This document shows positions 44,516 to 53,835 of a stretch of 64,000 nt of DNA, in pieces (position 1 is the stretch's first letter; each line of letters begins with the position of its first letter). Below the pieces are notes generated by a model. The model was not told the DNA's origin and ran no database searches. It was given only the letters and a program-made list of their open reading frames with translations. The position numbers were made by a program, and so were the translations under genes. Source of the DNA: Pseudovibrio exalbescens (GTDB taxonomy: Bacteria > Pseudomonadota > Alphaproteobacteria > Rhizobiales > Stappiaceae); contig NZ_JAQZAJ010000001.1 in the NCBI RefSeq assembly GCF_028737195.1, positions 62,001-126,000 on the forward strand, written 5' to 3'.

Positions 44516-46645
44516 ATGGCTGAACTTCTAGTTACAATCGTATGCGGCGTGCTATCTGTCGTCTACGGCATCTGGGCGATCCAGAGCGTGATGGCAGCTG
44601 ATACAGGTAATGCGCGCATGCAGGAGATTGCTGGTGCGATTCAGGAAGGCGCGCAGGCCTATCTGACACGTCAGTACACCACCATTGCGCTTGTGGGCGT
44701 CGTAATTTTCATAATTGTCGCTTTTCTGCTGTCAATTCCTGTGGCGATCGGTTTTGCGATCGGCGCAGTTCTCTCCGCTGCCGCTGGCTTTATTGGTATG
44801 CTGGTCTCTGTTCGCGCGAACGTGCGGACCGCGCAGGCCGCTAGCCAGAGCCTAGCAGCGGGTCTTTCCATCGCATTCCGCTCTGGTGCGATCACCGGCA
44901 TGTTCGTTGCCGGTCTGGCGCTGTTGGGTGTGGCTGTTTACTATCTGATCCTGACGGAAGTGATGGGCTTTGAGGGCACTTCCCGTGCAGTGATCGATGC
45001 GTTGGTTGCGCTCGGTTTTGGTGCGTCGCTGATCTCTATCTTCGCACGTCTTGGTGGCGGTATCTTCACCAAGGGTGCCGACGTTGGCGGTGACCTCGTA
45101 GGTAAGGTTGAAGCGGGTATCCCGGAGGATGATCCCCGTAACCCTGCCACCATCGCGGACAATGTGGGTGACAATGTCGGCGACTGTGCTGGTATGGCAG
45201 CCGACTTGTTCGAAACCTATGCGGTGACACTGGTTGCGACCATGGTTCTGGCGGCGATCTATTTCGCAGGCTCAGAGATGCTTGAGGCAGCCATGCTGTA
45301 TCCGCTGGTGATTTGCGGTGTTTGTGCTGTTGCTTCGATCGCCGGTACCTTCTTCGTGAAGCTGGGCCAGTCCAACTCCATCATGGGCGCGCTCTACAAG
45401 GGTTTCATTGCAACGGCAGTGATCTCGTTGATCGTTCTTTATCCGGTGACCATGTGGGTGTTCGGCGGTATGGACACCGTTCTGGCTCTGCCAAACGGCA
45501 TCCAGTTCACACCGATGTCATTGTTCCTGTGTGGCGTTTCTGGTCTTATCGTAACCGGCTTGATCATCTGGATCACCGAGTATTACACCGGCACTGGCTT
45601 CCGTCCTGTTAAGTCCATTGCAAGGGCTTCTGAAACCGGTCACGGGACCAACGTGATCCAGGGGCTTGCCATCTCGATGGAAGCAACGGCTCTGCCAGCC
45701 ATCGTGATCATCGCCGGCATCATCGTAACCTACCAGCTTGCTGGCCTGTTCGGCATCGCCATTGCGGTTACCACCATGCTTGCGCTTGCTGGTATGGTTG
45801 TTGCGCTCGATGCATTCGGCCCAGTGACCGATAACGCAGGCGGTATTGCCGAAATGGCTGAGCTTCCTGCTGAAGTTCGCGACACCACTGATGCCTTGGA
45901 CGCTGTAGGTAACACCACAAAGGCCGTGACCAAGGGCTATGCAATCGGTTCAGCGGGCTTGGGTGCGCTTGTTCTGTTTGCAGCCTATACGGAGGACCTG
46001 AAGTTCTTCGCAGCAAACAGCGATAGCTTCCCATACTTCGAAGGCATCACACCTCAGACGCTCGACTTCTCCTTGTCCAACCCGTACGTGGTCGTCGGCT
46101 TGTTCTTTGGTGGTCTGCTGCCATTCCTGTTTGGCGGTATTGCAATGACCGCTGTGGGCCGTGCAGCGAGTGCGGTTGTGGCGGAAGTTCGTCGTCAGTT
46201 CAAGGAAAAGCCAGGCATCATGAAGGGCGAAGAGCGTCCTGATTATGGCCGTGCGGTGGACATGCTGACCCGTGCCGCAATCCGCGAGATGATTGTTCCA
46301 TCTCTGCTGCCTGTTCTGTCTCCAATCGTATGCTACTTCTTGATCTACGCGATTGCAGGGAAGGCCAATGGCTTTGCTGCACTTGGCGCAATGCTGCTCG
46401 GTGTGATCGTTACCGGCTTGTTCGTGGCTCTGTCCATGACCGCTGGTGGCGGCGCATGGGACAATGCCAAGAAGTACATCGAGGATGGCAACTACGGCGG
46501 TAAAGGGTCTGAAGCGCACAAGGCGGCGGTCACCGGTGATACTGTTGGCGATCCCTACAAGGATACAGCAGGTCCAGCTGTGAACCCGATGATCAAGATC
46601 ACCAATATTGTGGCTCTGCTGCTGTTGGCTGTTCTGGCGCACTAA
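44516..46645 (+). CDS. hppA: Proton-translocating membrane pyrophosphatase
   Basis: A 709-residue inner-membrane pump that couples pyrophosphate hydrolysis to proton export, with about 16 transmembrane helices. The substrate site contains [20 protein letters not shown] and [19 protein letters not shown], and near the C-terminus [18 protein letters not shown]. The segment [11 protein letters not shown] carries Lys where potassium-dependent enzymes have Ala, so this is the potassium-independent subclass. It ends [17 protein letters not shown] lies 3 bases before the ATG region and gives a strong ribosome binding site. It is a single gene with its own terminator. Confidence 0.97.
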   Translation: MAELLVTIVCGVLSVVYGIWAIQSVMAADTGNARMQEIAGAIQEGAQAYLTRQYTTIALVGVVIFIIVAFLLSIPVAIGFAIGAVLSAAAGFIGMLVSVRANVRTAQAASQSLAAGLSIAFRSGAITGMFVAGLALLGVAVYYLILTEVMGFEGTSRAVIDALVALGFGASLISIFARLGGGIFTKGADVGGDLVGKVEAGIPEDDPRNPATIADNVGDNVGDCAGMAADLFETYAVTLVATMVLAAIYFAGSEMLEAAMLYPLVICGVCAVASIAGTFFVKLGQSNSIMGALYKGFIATAVISLIVLYPVTMWVFGGMDTVLALPNGIQFTPMSLFLCGVSGLIVTGLIIWITEYYTGTGFRPVKSIARASETGHGTNVIQGLAISMEATALPAIVIIAGIIVTYQLAGLFGIAIAVTTMLALAGMVVALDAFGPVTDNAGGIAEMAELPAEVRDTTDALDAVGNTTKAVTKGYAIGSAGLGALVLFAAYTEDLKFFAANSDSFPYFEGITPQTLDFSLSNPYVVVGLFFGGLLPFLFGGIAMTAVGRAASAVVAEVRRQFKEKPGIMKGEERPDYGRAVDMLTRAAIREMIVPSLLPVLSPIVCYFLIYAIAGKANGFAALGAMLLGVIVTGLFVALSMTAGGGAWDNAKKYIEDGNYGGKGSEAHKAAVTGDTVGDPYKDTAGPAVNPMIKITNIVALLLLAVLAH

Positions 46646-46676
46646 TCGGCGCGTTTCAAAAAGAACCATAGAGTTG

Positions 46677-46707
46677 GAAAGGCGGTCCAAGGGCCGCCTT
46701 TCTTTTT
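46677..46707 (+). terminator. Rho-independent terminator of hppA
   Basis: GAAAGGCGG (46677-46685) pairs with CCGCCTTTC (46694-46702), followed by TTTTT. Confidence 0.9.
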
Positions 46708-46814
46708 GGGCTGAGCAACAAAATTACGTCCGTTGGATAGCTGCAGCAGGGCAGCGACCCTTGAGAGGCTCCCCGGTGAATAAGGGCAGTCATTGTCGGC
46801 CCGCTTTTGAGGGC

Positions 46815-46848
46815 AAAAAAAATCCTGGTGGCACATACTACCACCAGG
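46815..46848 (-). terminator. Rho-independent terminator of bamE
   Basis: CCTGGTGG (46824-46831) and CCACCAGG (46841-46848) form an 8-bp stem. On the - strand it is followed by an A and then a long T-run (complement of 46815-46822). It lies 30 bases after the bamE stop. Confidence 0.9.
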
Positions 46849-46878
46849 ACCTTTGTCTTCTCGGTATGCTGAGGCGTA

Positions 46879-47370
46879 TCAGAGGCCCAATGTTGGGTTC
46901 TGAGCGCCGCGCAGGATCTGTGTGAGGAAGCCGTAGTCAGCACCGCCGGTGCGTGTCTTGCGGTTCAGGTAGTCGATGACCCGACCGTCTTCCATACCGA
47001 AGTTACCAATGTCGCGAACGAAGCCATCGTCATCAAAGTAGACTGCGACGACGCGTTGGTCGATAACTTCAGGTGCCAAAAACGCTGTGGTCTCTGTGGT
47101 CTGGGAAATGTAGTAGTAGGCGTCGCCGTTGAGATTGGACGTTGTGGACGGGGAGCCGAGCAGCAGCTCAACCTGCTCACGACTGGAGCCAACCTGAATC
47201 TCTGAAAGGGCGTCCGGGGAAATCACCTGGCCGTGGTTCAAGGTAGTGGTGAAGCAGCCCCCAAGCGGCATGGCCAAGCAAGCAAGGAGTGCCGTACGGC
47301 GAACAAATGCAAACATTCCAAACATCCCGTTAGCTTGCAAACCTTGGTGTGCCCCCGTTCGCAAGCGCAT
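46879..47370 (-). CDS. bamE: Outer-membrane assembly lipoprotein BamE/OmlA
   Basis: A lipoprotein of the SmpA/OmlA (BamE) family, an accessory part of the BAM machine that inserts porins in the outer membrane. The lipobox is LGGC and is preceded by a hydrophobic stretch (TALLACLAMP). The family core is ISPDALSEIQVGSSREQVELLLGSPS then YYYISQTTETTAFLAPEV and VYFDDDGFV. I start at 47370 (MRLRTGAHQG), which has AAGGA 7 nt upstream, giving 163 residues; ATG at 47325 or 47316 would give a signal peptide of more usual length. It diverges from the bc1 chaperone gene. The C-terminal TRTGGADYGFLTQILR is typical of rhizobial members. Confidence 0.9.
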   Translation of the reverse strand: MRLRTGAHQGLQANGMFGMFAFVRRTALLACLAMPLGGCFTTTLNHGQVISPDALSEIQVGSSREQVELLLGSPSTTSNLNGDAYYYISQTTETTAFLAPEVIDQRVVAVYFDDDGFVRDIGNFGMEDGRVIDYLNRKTRTGGADYGFLTQILRGAQNPTLGL

Positions 47371-47441
47371 TAAATTTTCCTTGTTTTTGTGCCTAACGCG
47401 TGGCACGCAACAAAGCAACTCCGGATCGCAAAAGAGGTCCC

Positions 47442-47990
47442 ATGATCTTTGGCATTTTTAGGCGCCGCGACGATTCGTCAATTCGCAGTGTTTACGAGCA
47501 AATCGTGGCACAAGCGCGCCAACCCTACTTTTATACAGATCTTCAGGTGCCCGATACTGTTGAAGGGCGCTTCGAGATGATCGTTTTACATGCCTTCCTC
47601 GTTTTTCACCGATTACGCAACCAAGGGAAAGAGGCCCAAGACTTCTCACAGGGAGTGTTTGATCTTTTTTTCCAGGATATGGATCAAAGCATGCGTGAAA
47701 TGGGGATTGGCGATGAGGGCGTGCGTCGTCGCATAAGAGCCATGACCGAGTCGTTTTATGGCCGTTCCTCCTCCTATGCTGAAGGGCTTTCCAGTGGAAA
47801 CCGCAGTATTCTGGCTCAGTCCTTGCTCAAAAATATCTATGGTGGAGCCCAAGAGGTTATTGCAGCAGATCGTCTAGTAGACTACATGCAGCACTCCTTA
47901 GATGTTCTGGGCGAATTATCAGAGGACGAGATCCGAAAGGGACGCGTTGCTTTCGCCGCGCCCGACACGCTCGCCGGAAAGAAGCAGTAG
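47442..47990 (+). CDS. Ubiquinol-cytochrome c chaperone family protein
   Basis: A 182-residue protein of the Cbp3/UQCC1 family, whose mitochondrial relatives help assemble cytochrome b of complex III. Conserved parts: YEQIVAQARQPYFYTDLQVPDTVEGRFEMIVLHAFLVFHRL and the later FFQDMDQSMREMGIGDEGVRRRIR, then SFYGRSSSY. AGAGG lies 6 nt before the ATG at 47442; a longer frame upstream has no site. It overlaps nothing and is followed by the DUF177 gene after 3 bases, so they form one unit. The bacterial role is inferred from the mitochondrial family. Confidence 0.9.
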   Translation: MIFGIFRRRDDSSIRSVYEQIVAQARQPYFYTDLQVPDTVEGRFEMIVLHAFLVFHRLRNQGKEAQDFSQGVFDLFFQDMDQSMREMGIGDEGVRRRIRAMTESFYGRSSSYAEGLSSGNRSILAQSLLKNIYGGAQEVIAADRLVDYMQHSLDVLGELSEDEIRKGRVAFAAPDTLAGKKQ

Positions 47991-47993
47991 ATC

Positions 47994-48566
47994 ATGAGCA
48001 TTGCACCTTATCCTTGGACTTATCCATTCGATCTTCCAAAACTAGGGGATAAACCGGTTTCTTTGGTGCTGGAATTGGATGACGCCACAAGAAACGCGTT
48101 TTTGGAAGCTTACCAACTACTCGAGCTGCCGAAGTTCAAGGCTGAGTTGGAAGTTCGGCGTTGGCGCAAGAACGGTGTCGCAGTTCGGGGAACTGTCGTA
48201 GCCAAAACGGTTCAGGCCTGTGTTGTGTCTTTGCAGCCGGTGTCTGGCGAGGTGGATGAGAGCTTCGAGCGGACCTTCTTGCCTGAAGACGATGGGTCGA
48301 AGCGGCGCAAGACTGAGGATGAGGATCTGGAAATCGAGGTTGACTTCGATGCTGAAGATCCGCCTGAGACTTTTTCCGGTCGCCAATTGGACCTTGGTGC
48401 CATTGTTTGTGAGCAATTTGCTCTGGGGCTTAATCTTTACCCTCGGGCGGAGGGTGTGCATGTTGATGAAGCTTACGCCCCAAGCCCGGAAGATGAGTTG
48501 GAAGATGAAAAAGAGCCTTCTCCTTTTGCTGCTCTTGAAGCGCTCAAGAAGGATTTGAAGGACTGA
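47994..48566 (+). CDS. DUF177 (YceD-like) protein
   Basis: A 190-residue member of the YceD/DUF177 family, linked in bacteria and plastids to 23S rRNA or ribosome maturation and, in other groups, found before rpmF. The domain signature is VVAKTVQACVVSLQPVSGEVDESFERTFLP with the conserved Cys, then the acidic EDPPETFSGRQLDLGAIVCEQFALGLNLYPR. In rhizobia it precedes plsX, as here. It starts 3 bases after the chaperone gene. Function in this organism is inferred only. Confidence 0.88.
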   Translation: MSIAPYPWTYPFDLPKLGDKPVSLVLELDDATRNAFLEAYQLLELPKFKAELEVRRWRKNGVAVRGTVVAKTVQACVVSLQPVSGEVDESFERTFLPEDDGSKRRKTEDEDLEIEVDFDAEDPPETFSGRQLDLGAIVCEQFALGLNLYPRAEGVHVDEAYAPSPEDELEDEKEPSPFAALEALKKDLKD

Positions 48567-48721
48567 AACGGGCTGAGGCGCTTTAAAGAGAGGTTGCGCG
48601 AGACGGCGAAAAGGGTATCTTGCGCCCGCGCGCTGCTCCAGTAACCCAATCGCACAACATGTCTTCAAGGCCATTTTCGGTGCAGCAATTGCCTATCATG
48701 TAACGGGATTTACAACAGCAT

Positions 48722-49780
48722 ATGTCTGAAAAGATCAGAATTTCAATTGACGCCATGGGGGGCGACGACGGCCCTGACACGGTCATTCCGGGAGCTGCCA
48801 TCGTTTTGGAGCGCTGCCCCGATATTGAATTCTTGCTGTTCGGCGATAGCGCGGTCATCGAGCCCATGCTTGAGACCTATCCGCGATTGAAGGAAGCATC
48901 CACCGTTCACCACAGTGAAGTGGCCATCGAGATGGATGAAAAACCCAGCCAGGCCCTTCGCAAGGGGCGCGGCAAGTCATCCATGTGGAAGGCCATTGCT
49001 GCCGTGAAATCCGGTGAAGCGGATGTGGCGGTCTCCGCGGGCAATACGGGCGCCTTGATGGCTATGTCCAAGTTCTGCCTGCGTACCATGTCGGACATCG
49101 AGCGTCCGGCAATTGCGGCGATCTGGCCGACCATGCGTGGCGAGTCCATCGTTTTGGATGTTGGGGCCACAGTCGGGGCGGATGCACAGCAGCTGATCGA
49201 TTTTGCCATTTTGGGCGGCGCCATGGCGCGCACCATTCAAGGCATCAACAAGCCAACTGTTGGTCTTCTCAATATTGGCGTTGAAGAGGTGAAGGGTGTT
49301 GAGGAAGTGAAGACCGCAGGGCGTATGCTGCGCGATCTTTCTCCGCCGAACCTCAAGTATATCGGATTTGTGGAAGGGGATGATATCGGCAAGGGAACTG
49401 CCGATGTTGTCGTCACCGAAGGGTTTGCGGGCAATATTGCTCTGAAGACGGCAGAAGGCACGGCCAAACAGCTGGCGGGCTATCTCAAATCTGCCATGTC
49501 CAGAACCATATTCGCAAAAATCGGCTACTTGTTCGCCAAGGGTGCGTTTGATCGTTTGCGTGCGAAGATGGATCCGCGCAAAATGAACGGCGGGGTATTC
49601 CTTGGTTTGAACGGCATCGTCATCAAGAGTCATGGGGGAACCGACGGGGAAGGGTTTGCTTCTGCCGTCGAGCTTGCCTATGACATGGCTAAAAATGAAC
49701 TCATAAAGAAGATCTCCGAAGACATCGGGGACTACCATCGAGGCAAGATTACTGCTGTCGATGACGGACTGGAAGGTTAA
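48722..49780 (+). CDS. plsX: Phosphate acyltransferase PlsX
   Basis: A 352-residue peripheral enzyme that makes acyl-phosphate from acyl-ACP for phospholipid synthesis. It opens with [20 protein letters not shown], contains [18 protein letters not shown] and [20 protein letters not shown], and ends [19 protein letters not shown], all typical. The ribosome binding site is weak. The gap to fabH is only 2 bases, so translation is coupled. Confidence 0.96.
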   Translation: MSEKIRISIDAMGGDDGPDTVIPGAAIVLERCPDIEFLLFGDSAVIEPMLETYPRLKEASTVHHSEVAIEMDEKPSQALRKGRGKSSMWKAIAAVKSGEADVAVSAGNTGALMAMSKFCLRTMSDIERPAIAAIWPTMRGESIVLDVGATVGADAQQLIDFAILGGAMARTIQGINKPTVGLLNIGVEEVKGVEEVKTAGRMLRDLSPPNLKYIGFVEGDDIGKGTADVVVTEGFAGNIALKTAEGTAKQLAGYLKSAMSRTIFAKIGYLFAKGAFDRLRAKMDPRKMNGGVFLGLNGIVIKSHGGTDGEGFASAVELAYDMAKNELIKKISEDIGDYHRGKITAVDDGLEG

Positions 49781-49782
49781 CC

Positions 49783-50760
49783 GTGAACGCTATTCGCTCT
49801 GTAGTTCTGGGCTGCGGCAGCTATCTGCCGGAAAAAGTTCTTCGCAACGCCGATCTCGCCGAGATGGTCGACACCTCCGACGAGTGGATCGTTCAGCGCA
49901 CGGGAATCCACCAGCGTCACGTGGCTGCCGAAGGAGAGTTTACCTCTCACATGGCCATCAAGGCTGCGCAGCGCGCGCTTGAAAACGCTGGTGTTGATGC
50001 AGATTCCATTGATCTGATCATTCTGGCGACATCTACGCCGGACAATACTTTTCCAGCATCTGCAGTAACCGTTCAGGCCGGTCTGGGCATTACCCATGGC
50101 ATGGCGTTTGACGTTCAGGCGGTGTGTTCTGGCTTCGTGTACGCCGTAACGACTGCTGATGCTTACTTGCGTGGCGGCCTTGCCAAGCGTGCGCTTGTGA
50201 TCGGTTCTGAAACATTCTCTCGTCTTCTGGACTGGGAAGACCGCACCACTTGCGTTCTGTTCGGTGATGGAGCAGGCGCAATTGTGCTCGACGCTCAAGA
50301 AGGCGCACCGGATGTGAACGAGAGCGGTGTACTGACTTGCAAGCTGCGCTCGGATGGGCGCCATAAAGAAAAGCTTTACGTGGACGGCGGGCCTTCATCT
50401 ACACAGACCACCGGGCACCTGCGCATGGAAGGCCGTGAAGTCTTCAAACATGCCGTCGGCATGGTGACGGATGTGATCGAGGATGCTTTTGAAGCAACTG
50501 GCCTGACAGCTGATGACCTGAATTGGTTTGTTCCGCACCAGGCGAACAAGCGCATCATCGATGCGTCTGCCAAAAAGCTGGGTATCGCACCGGAGAAGGT
50601 TGTAATCACCGTTGGCGAGCACGCCAACACATCCGCGGCGACCATTCCGCTTGCGCTTGATTCTATCGTGCAGGCTGGAAAGGTGAAGAAGGGCGACCTG
50701 ATTATGCTTGAAGCCATGGGTGGTGGCTTCACTTGGGGCGCGGTTCTTCTACGCTGGTAA
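49783..50760 (+). CDS. fabH: 3-oxoacyl-[ACP] synthase III
   Basis: A 325-residue KASIII that condenses acetyl-CoA with malonyl-ACP to start fatty-acid synthesis. The catalytic Cys is Cys115 in [13 protein letters not shown]; the His and Asn are in [11 protein letters not shown] and [11 protein letters not shown] is the start codon, 2 bases after the plsX stop. It ends in [13 protein letters not shown], the usual C-terminus. A hairpin follows the stop. Confidence 0.97.
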   Translation: MNAIRSVVLGCGSYLPEKVLRNADLAEMVDTSDEWIVQRTGIHQRHVAAEGEFTSHMAIKAAQRALENAGVDADSIDLIILATSTPDNTFPASAVTVQAGLGITHGMAFDVQAVCSGFVYAVTTADAYLRGGLAKRALVIGSETFSRLLDWEDRTTCVLFGDGAGAIVLDAQEGAPDVNESGVLTCKLRSDGRHKEKLYVDGGPSSTQTTGHLRMEGREVFKHAVGMVTDVIEDAFEATGLTADDLNWFVPHQANKRIIDASAKKLGIAPEKVVITVGEHANTSAATIPLALDSIVQAGKVKKGDLIMLEAMGGGFTWGAVLLRW

Positions 50761-50767
50761 ACATATT

Positions 50768-50791
50768 GCCCCCAGAACTCACTCTGGGGGC
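50768..50791 (+). terminator. Hairpin after fabH
   Basis: GCCCCCAGA (50768-50776) pairs perfectly with TCTGGGGGC (50783-50791) around a 6-nt loop. There is no T-run, so its efficiency as a terminator is doubtful. Confidence 0.5.
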
Positions 50792-50896
50792 GCTTCCCTT
50801 CGCATAAGCTGTTGACCAACGCGAGGGAAGACAATACCGTATCCCCTTGAGAACTATCTATATTCCCCAAGGACCTGTGTGGCGAAGGAGGGTACT

Positions 50897-51205
50897 ATGG
50901 CTGGTCATACGGTAACCCGTGCTGATCTGTGTGAAGCTGTTTACCAGAAAGTTGGTTTATCTCGGACTGAGTCCGCTGAGCTAGTCGAAAAGGTGCTCTC
51001 TGAGATTTCGACCAGCCTCGAAAAGGGCGATTCCGTAAAACTCTCTTCGTTTGGTTCTTTCGTGGTTCGCTCCAAAGGGGAGCGTATTGGCAGAAACCCG
51101 AAGACGGGTGAAGAAGTTCCGATCTCTCCGCGCCGCGTTATGGTCTTCAAGCCAAGCAACGTCCTCAAGCAGCGGATCAACGATGCGCTTGTCGAGGGCG
51201 AGTAA
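50897..51205 (+). CDS. ihfA: Integration host factor alpha subunit
   Basis: A 102-residue DNA-bending protein that works as a heterodimer with IhfB. The signature [41 protein letters not shown] covers the beta arms and includes the Pro that intercalates in DNA (NPKTGE). The ATG at 50897 is chosen because GGAGGG lies 6 nt upstream; a GTG frame start at 50879 is inferior. It precedes a MerR gene, as in other Rhizobiales. Confidence 0.95.
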   Translation: MAGHTVTRADLCEAVYQKVGLSRTESAELVEKVLSEISTSLEKGDSVKLSSFGSFVVRSKGERIGRNPKTGEEVPISPRRVMVFKPSNVLKQRINDALVEGE

Positions 51206-51248
51206 GCGCATCTTGGCCGTCCAGCCTCAGTAAATAGCGAAAATCACC

Positions 51249-51944
51249 GTGCAAAAAAGCGCTGACGCCTTCCGTACAATTAGCGAAGTGGCAGAGCATC
51301 TTGATCTGCCACAACACGTGCTGCGTTTCTGGGAAACGCGGTTTACGCAGATCAAGCCTTTGAAACGAGGCGGTGGACGTCGTTATTATCGGCCTGAAGA
51401 CGTTGAGCTTTTGGCTGGAATCCGCCATTTGCTCTACGGTGAGGGCTACACCATCAAGGGGGTCCAACGCATCCTGCGCGAGCAAGGTGCTCGGTTTGTC
51501 ATGGACATAGGGCAGAACCCTGATGTGCATTCTGCAGTTGGAATTGCGGGTCTCCAACAGGCCAGTGATGAGGGCGAAGAGCAGACTTACCAGCCAGTGG
51601 CTGCACAAAGAGAGCCTGTCTACACTGCGCCAGAGCCGGAAAACAACGAGCCCAACGACGATGATCTGTTCTTTGAACGGGAGGAACAGGCAGGGGCTGC
51701 TGGTACTTACGCGGAACAGCAAGAGGAAGATGAGCCGCTTCCTGCTGGGTTGCTGCCAGATGATGACCAGTCTGATACCCCATCGCATGCACCGACAGCA
51801 TTGAAGTTCATGGATCGCTTGCGCGGCGGGCAGCGAGAGCCTTCAGATGATCCGGGCAATATGACCAAGGAAGAAATCCGGCTCCTGCAATCAACGCTCT
51901 TTGAACTTCTGGAGTGCAAGCGAATGTTGGATCAGACCCGCTAG
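51249..51944 (+). CDS. MerR-family transcriptional regulator
   Basis: A 231-residue regulator whose first 80 residues form a MerR winged helix: [25 protein letters not shown], then [16 protein letters not shown] and [15 protein letters not shown]. The rest is a low-complexity acidic region rich in Glu, Asp and Pro, ending in a short helix ([20 protein letters not shown]). No metal-binding Cys pattern is seen in the usual place, so it is not a metal sensor of the MerR/CueR type. GTG is the start. The neighbour ihfA is fixed in rhizobia; the target is not known. Confidence 0.9.
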   Translation: MQKSADAFRTISEVAEHLDLPQHVLRFWETRFTQIKPLKRGGGRRYYRPEDVELLAGIRHLLYGEGYTIKGVQRILREQGARFVMDIGQNPDVHSAVGIAGLQQASDEGEEQTYQPVAAQREPVYTAPEPENNEPNDDDLFFEREEQAGAAGTYAEQQEEDEPLPAGLLPDDDQSDTPSHAPTALKFMDRLRGGQREPSDDPGNMTKEEIRLLQSTLFELLECKRMLDQTR

Positions 51945-51951
51945 GGCCGGT

Positions 51952-52392
51952 TTACAACGCAGTAACATGCCCGATCAGCAGGACCACAACTAGACTTGTG
52001 ATTCGTATCCGGAGCGTGAGATACCGTTCCGCGATGACACCTTCCTTGGCTAGATGAAAATCAACTAAAAGCAAGCCTGCAAAAAGCACTGCGAGTGCTG
52101 AAAGCGCTAGTGCGCCCGGAAACACAAGAACGCTGATCCAAATAAGCAGAGCGGCACAGTTTGACAGGATTGCTATGTTTGCGCCGGTTTGTTCGCGATC
52201 AGCTATGAAAAAGCCCCAGTGGCTTCCCGCGATGAATGAGGCGATGACGGCGCCATAAATCAGGCTGACAGTGGTTGGGGTGCCGATCAGAGGTAGCTCG
52301 GCAATTCCCAACCACGCGGCCAACATCATGGCTGCGAACGGCAGAGAACCTGCGTAAGTGAGGGCGTTGATCAACTTGGTGTGTTCGGTCAT
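51952..52392 (-). CDS. DUF3429 membrane protein
   Basis: A 146-residue protein of five hydrophobic helices and the DUF3429 family motif, here [20 protein letters not shown]. Relatives include a mitochondrial membrane protein group (TMEM69); no function is known. Its ATG overlaps the TGA of the small DUF2256 gene upstream (ATGA), so the two are translationally coupled. It converges with merR, 7 bases apart. Confidence 0.87.
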   Translation of the reverse strand: MTEHTKLINALTYAGSLPFAAMMLAAWLGIAELPLIGTPTTVSLIYGAVIASFIAGSHWGFFIADREQTGANIAILSNCAALLIWISVLVFPGALALSALAVLFAGLLLVDFHLAKEGVIAERYLTLRIRITSLVVVLLIGHVTAL

Positions 52393-52534
52393 TGTTTCGA
52401 TAGTTTCGTGCGGCGGCAGCGTTCAGAGCAATACTTTACATCTTCCCAGCAGCTTTTCCATTTTCGCCGCCATGCGAATGGTTTGCCGCAGGTCTTGCAA
52501 TCTTTTTGCGGTAGGTGCGGTTTGCGATGTGCCA
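52388..52534 (-). CDS. DUF2256 small zinc-ribbon-like protein
   Basis: A 48-residue protein that is easily missed because of its size. The translation contains [20 protein letters not shown] followed by [12 protein letters not shown], which is the DUF2256 signature: two C-x-x-C/C-x-x-x-C pairs likely to bind zinc and a Trp-rich centre. It starts with GTG at 52534, with AGGGGA about 10 nt upstream, and its TGA overlaps the ATG of the DUF3429 gene. DUF2256 genes are often near photolyase or cryptochrome genes in other bacteria; none lies here. The role is unknown. Confidence 0.88.
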
Positions 52535-52699
52535 CTTTAGGTGTCCCCTTTGATACGCCACTAGAAATGGGTCAGAGAAAAAAAGCCTCAAGGAAACTGA
52601 GGGCTGCATTGGGTTCAAGCACCTTTGTTTCGCTCTGATTGGCGGTTGATTGAGGTCATAACTGGTTGAATGCGCGGTGCCTTTGCATAGAATGCAACA

Positions 52700-53635
52700 A
52701 TGTCTCAGATACTTGACCGCACCAGCGACCTTGTCGTCTTCACTGCGATTGTTGATCGTGGTTCCATTTCCGCCGCTGCCGAGAGCCTTGGCGCTGCGCC
52801 ATCTTCAATTAGCCGTGCTTTGACACGCCTTGAGGAACGGGTCGGTGCGCGTCTCATAAGACGCACAACGAGGCAGCTGGATCTGACACGTGAAGGGCGA
52901 CAGTTCTACGACCGTGTAGTGCGCATCCTCTCTGATCTTGAGGAAGCAGAGAGCGAAGTACGTGACGGCTCAAACGCGGTGGGCGGGTGCTTGCGTGTGA
53001 ACTCTTCGGTGCCGTTTGCCATACACCAGCTCATACCGCGGCTAAAAAACTTGCGCGCCCGTCATCCCGCGCTCCAAGTAGACTTGATCATGACCGATGC
53101 CATGGTGGACCTGATCGCAGATCGTGCTGACGTGGCTATTCGCATAGCGCCACCTCAGGACAGCACCATGTACATGCGCTCGCTTGGTGAGTGTTCGTTG
53201 TGTCTTGTGGCCTCTCCAGAGTATCTGGAAGAGAAGGGGACCCCGGCAACCATAGGTGCACTCAAGGAACGGCATGAGGCAGTTCAGTTCATTGGGTTGC
53301 CGTCGCTCAACAACTGGCAAATCCGGAATGCGGCTGGGCAAATTGAGACGGTTCGGTTGCCAAGCAAGGTCGGCGCGAACAACGGAGAGGGTGTGCTGGC
53401 CCTCGTGCGGCAAGGCCATGGCATTGGTTTGCTCTCGTCATTTCTGGTCAGAACAGACGTTCAAGAAGGGCGGTTGGTGTCTTTGTTGGCCGAAGACGTT
53501 GCCAATGCAAACCAGCAGATCAGTGCGGTATACACCGAGCGGTCGCAGAATTCAGCGCGTTTGAAGGCTTTTCTGGATTTCTTGAGCGAAGAGTTCGTGG
53601 GAGATTGGGCCGCTTGCCCAGCAAAGTGCCAATAG
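52700..53635 (+). CDS. LysR-family transcriptional regulator
   Basis: A 311-residue LysR-type regulator. The helix-turn-helix lies at about 15-50 (VDRGSISAAAESLGAAPSSISRALTRLEERVGARLI), followed by a linker helix and a type 2 periplasmic-binding-like effector domain from about residue 90. It is of the CrgA/AaeR type by its SRALTRLEE and RVNSSVPFAIHQLIPRL segments. It diverges from the DUF2256-DUF3429 pair across 165 bases, which are therefore candidate targets. The effector is not known. Confidence 0.93.
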   Translation: MSQILDRTSDLVVFTAIVDRGSISAAAESLGAAPSSISRALTRLEERVGARLIRRTTRQLDLTREGRQFYDRVVRILSDLEEAESEVRDGSNAVGGCLRVNSSVPFAIHQLIPRLKNLRARHPALQVDLIMTDAMVDLIADRADVAIRIAPPQDSTMYMRSLGECSLCLVASPEYLEEKGTPATIGALKERHEAVQFIGLPSLNNWQIRNAAGQIETVRLPSKVGANNGEGVLALVRQGHGIGLLSSFLVRTDVQEGRLVSLLAEDVANANQQISAVYTERSQNSARLKAFLDFLSEEFVGDWAACPAKCQ

Positions 53636-53691
53636 AATTGGTGCTTGTTTGTGAGTTGAAAACCAAATGTCACATGGAGTTTTGGTTTTAA

Positions 53692-53768
53692 TGGTCGGGT
53701 AGGCCGGATTTGAACCGACGACCCCTTCACCCCCAGTGAAGTGCGCTACCAGGCTGCGCTACTACCCG
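53692..53768 (-). tRNA. tRNA-Pro(GGG)
   Basis: The - strand folds into a full cloverleaf of 77 bases, with acceptor stem CGGGTAG (53768-53762) and CTACCCG (53702-53696), D arm with AGCCTGGTAGC, anticodon stem CTTCA/TGAAG around CTGGGGG so that the anticodon is GGG, and T arm GTTCAAATC. CCA is encoded (53694-53692). It reads CCC and CCU codons. It lies after merR and the LysR gene and just before the polysaccharide cluster; tRNA genes are frequent insertion points. Confidence 0.96.
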
Positions 53769-53835
53769 TCCATGCCAAAACCATCCGGTGTTTACAGGTT
53801 TTGGGCCGCTAAAAAAGCTGCGGCGATGCATGGGT

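Noticed and set aside
53692-53768. The tRNA-Pro gene as an active attachment site of an integrated element
   Set aside because: I found no integrase gene and no repeat of the tRNA 3' end elsewhere in the window.
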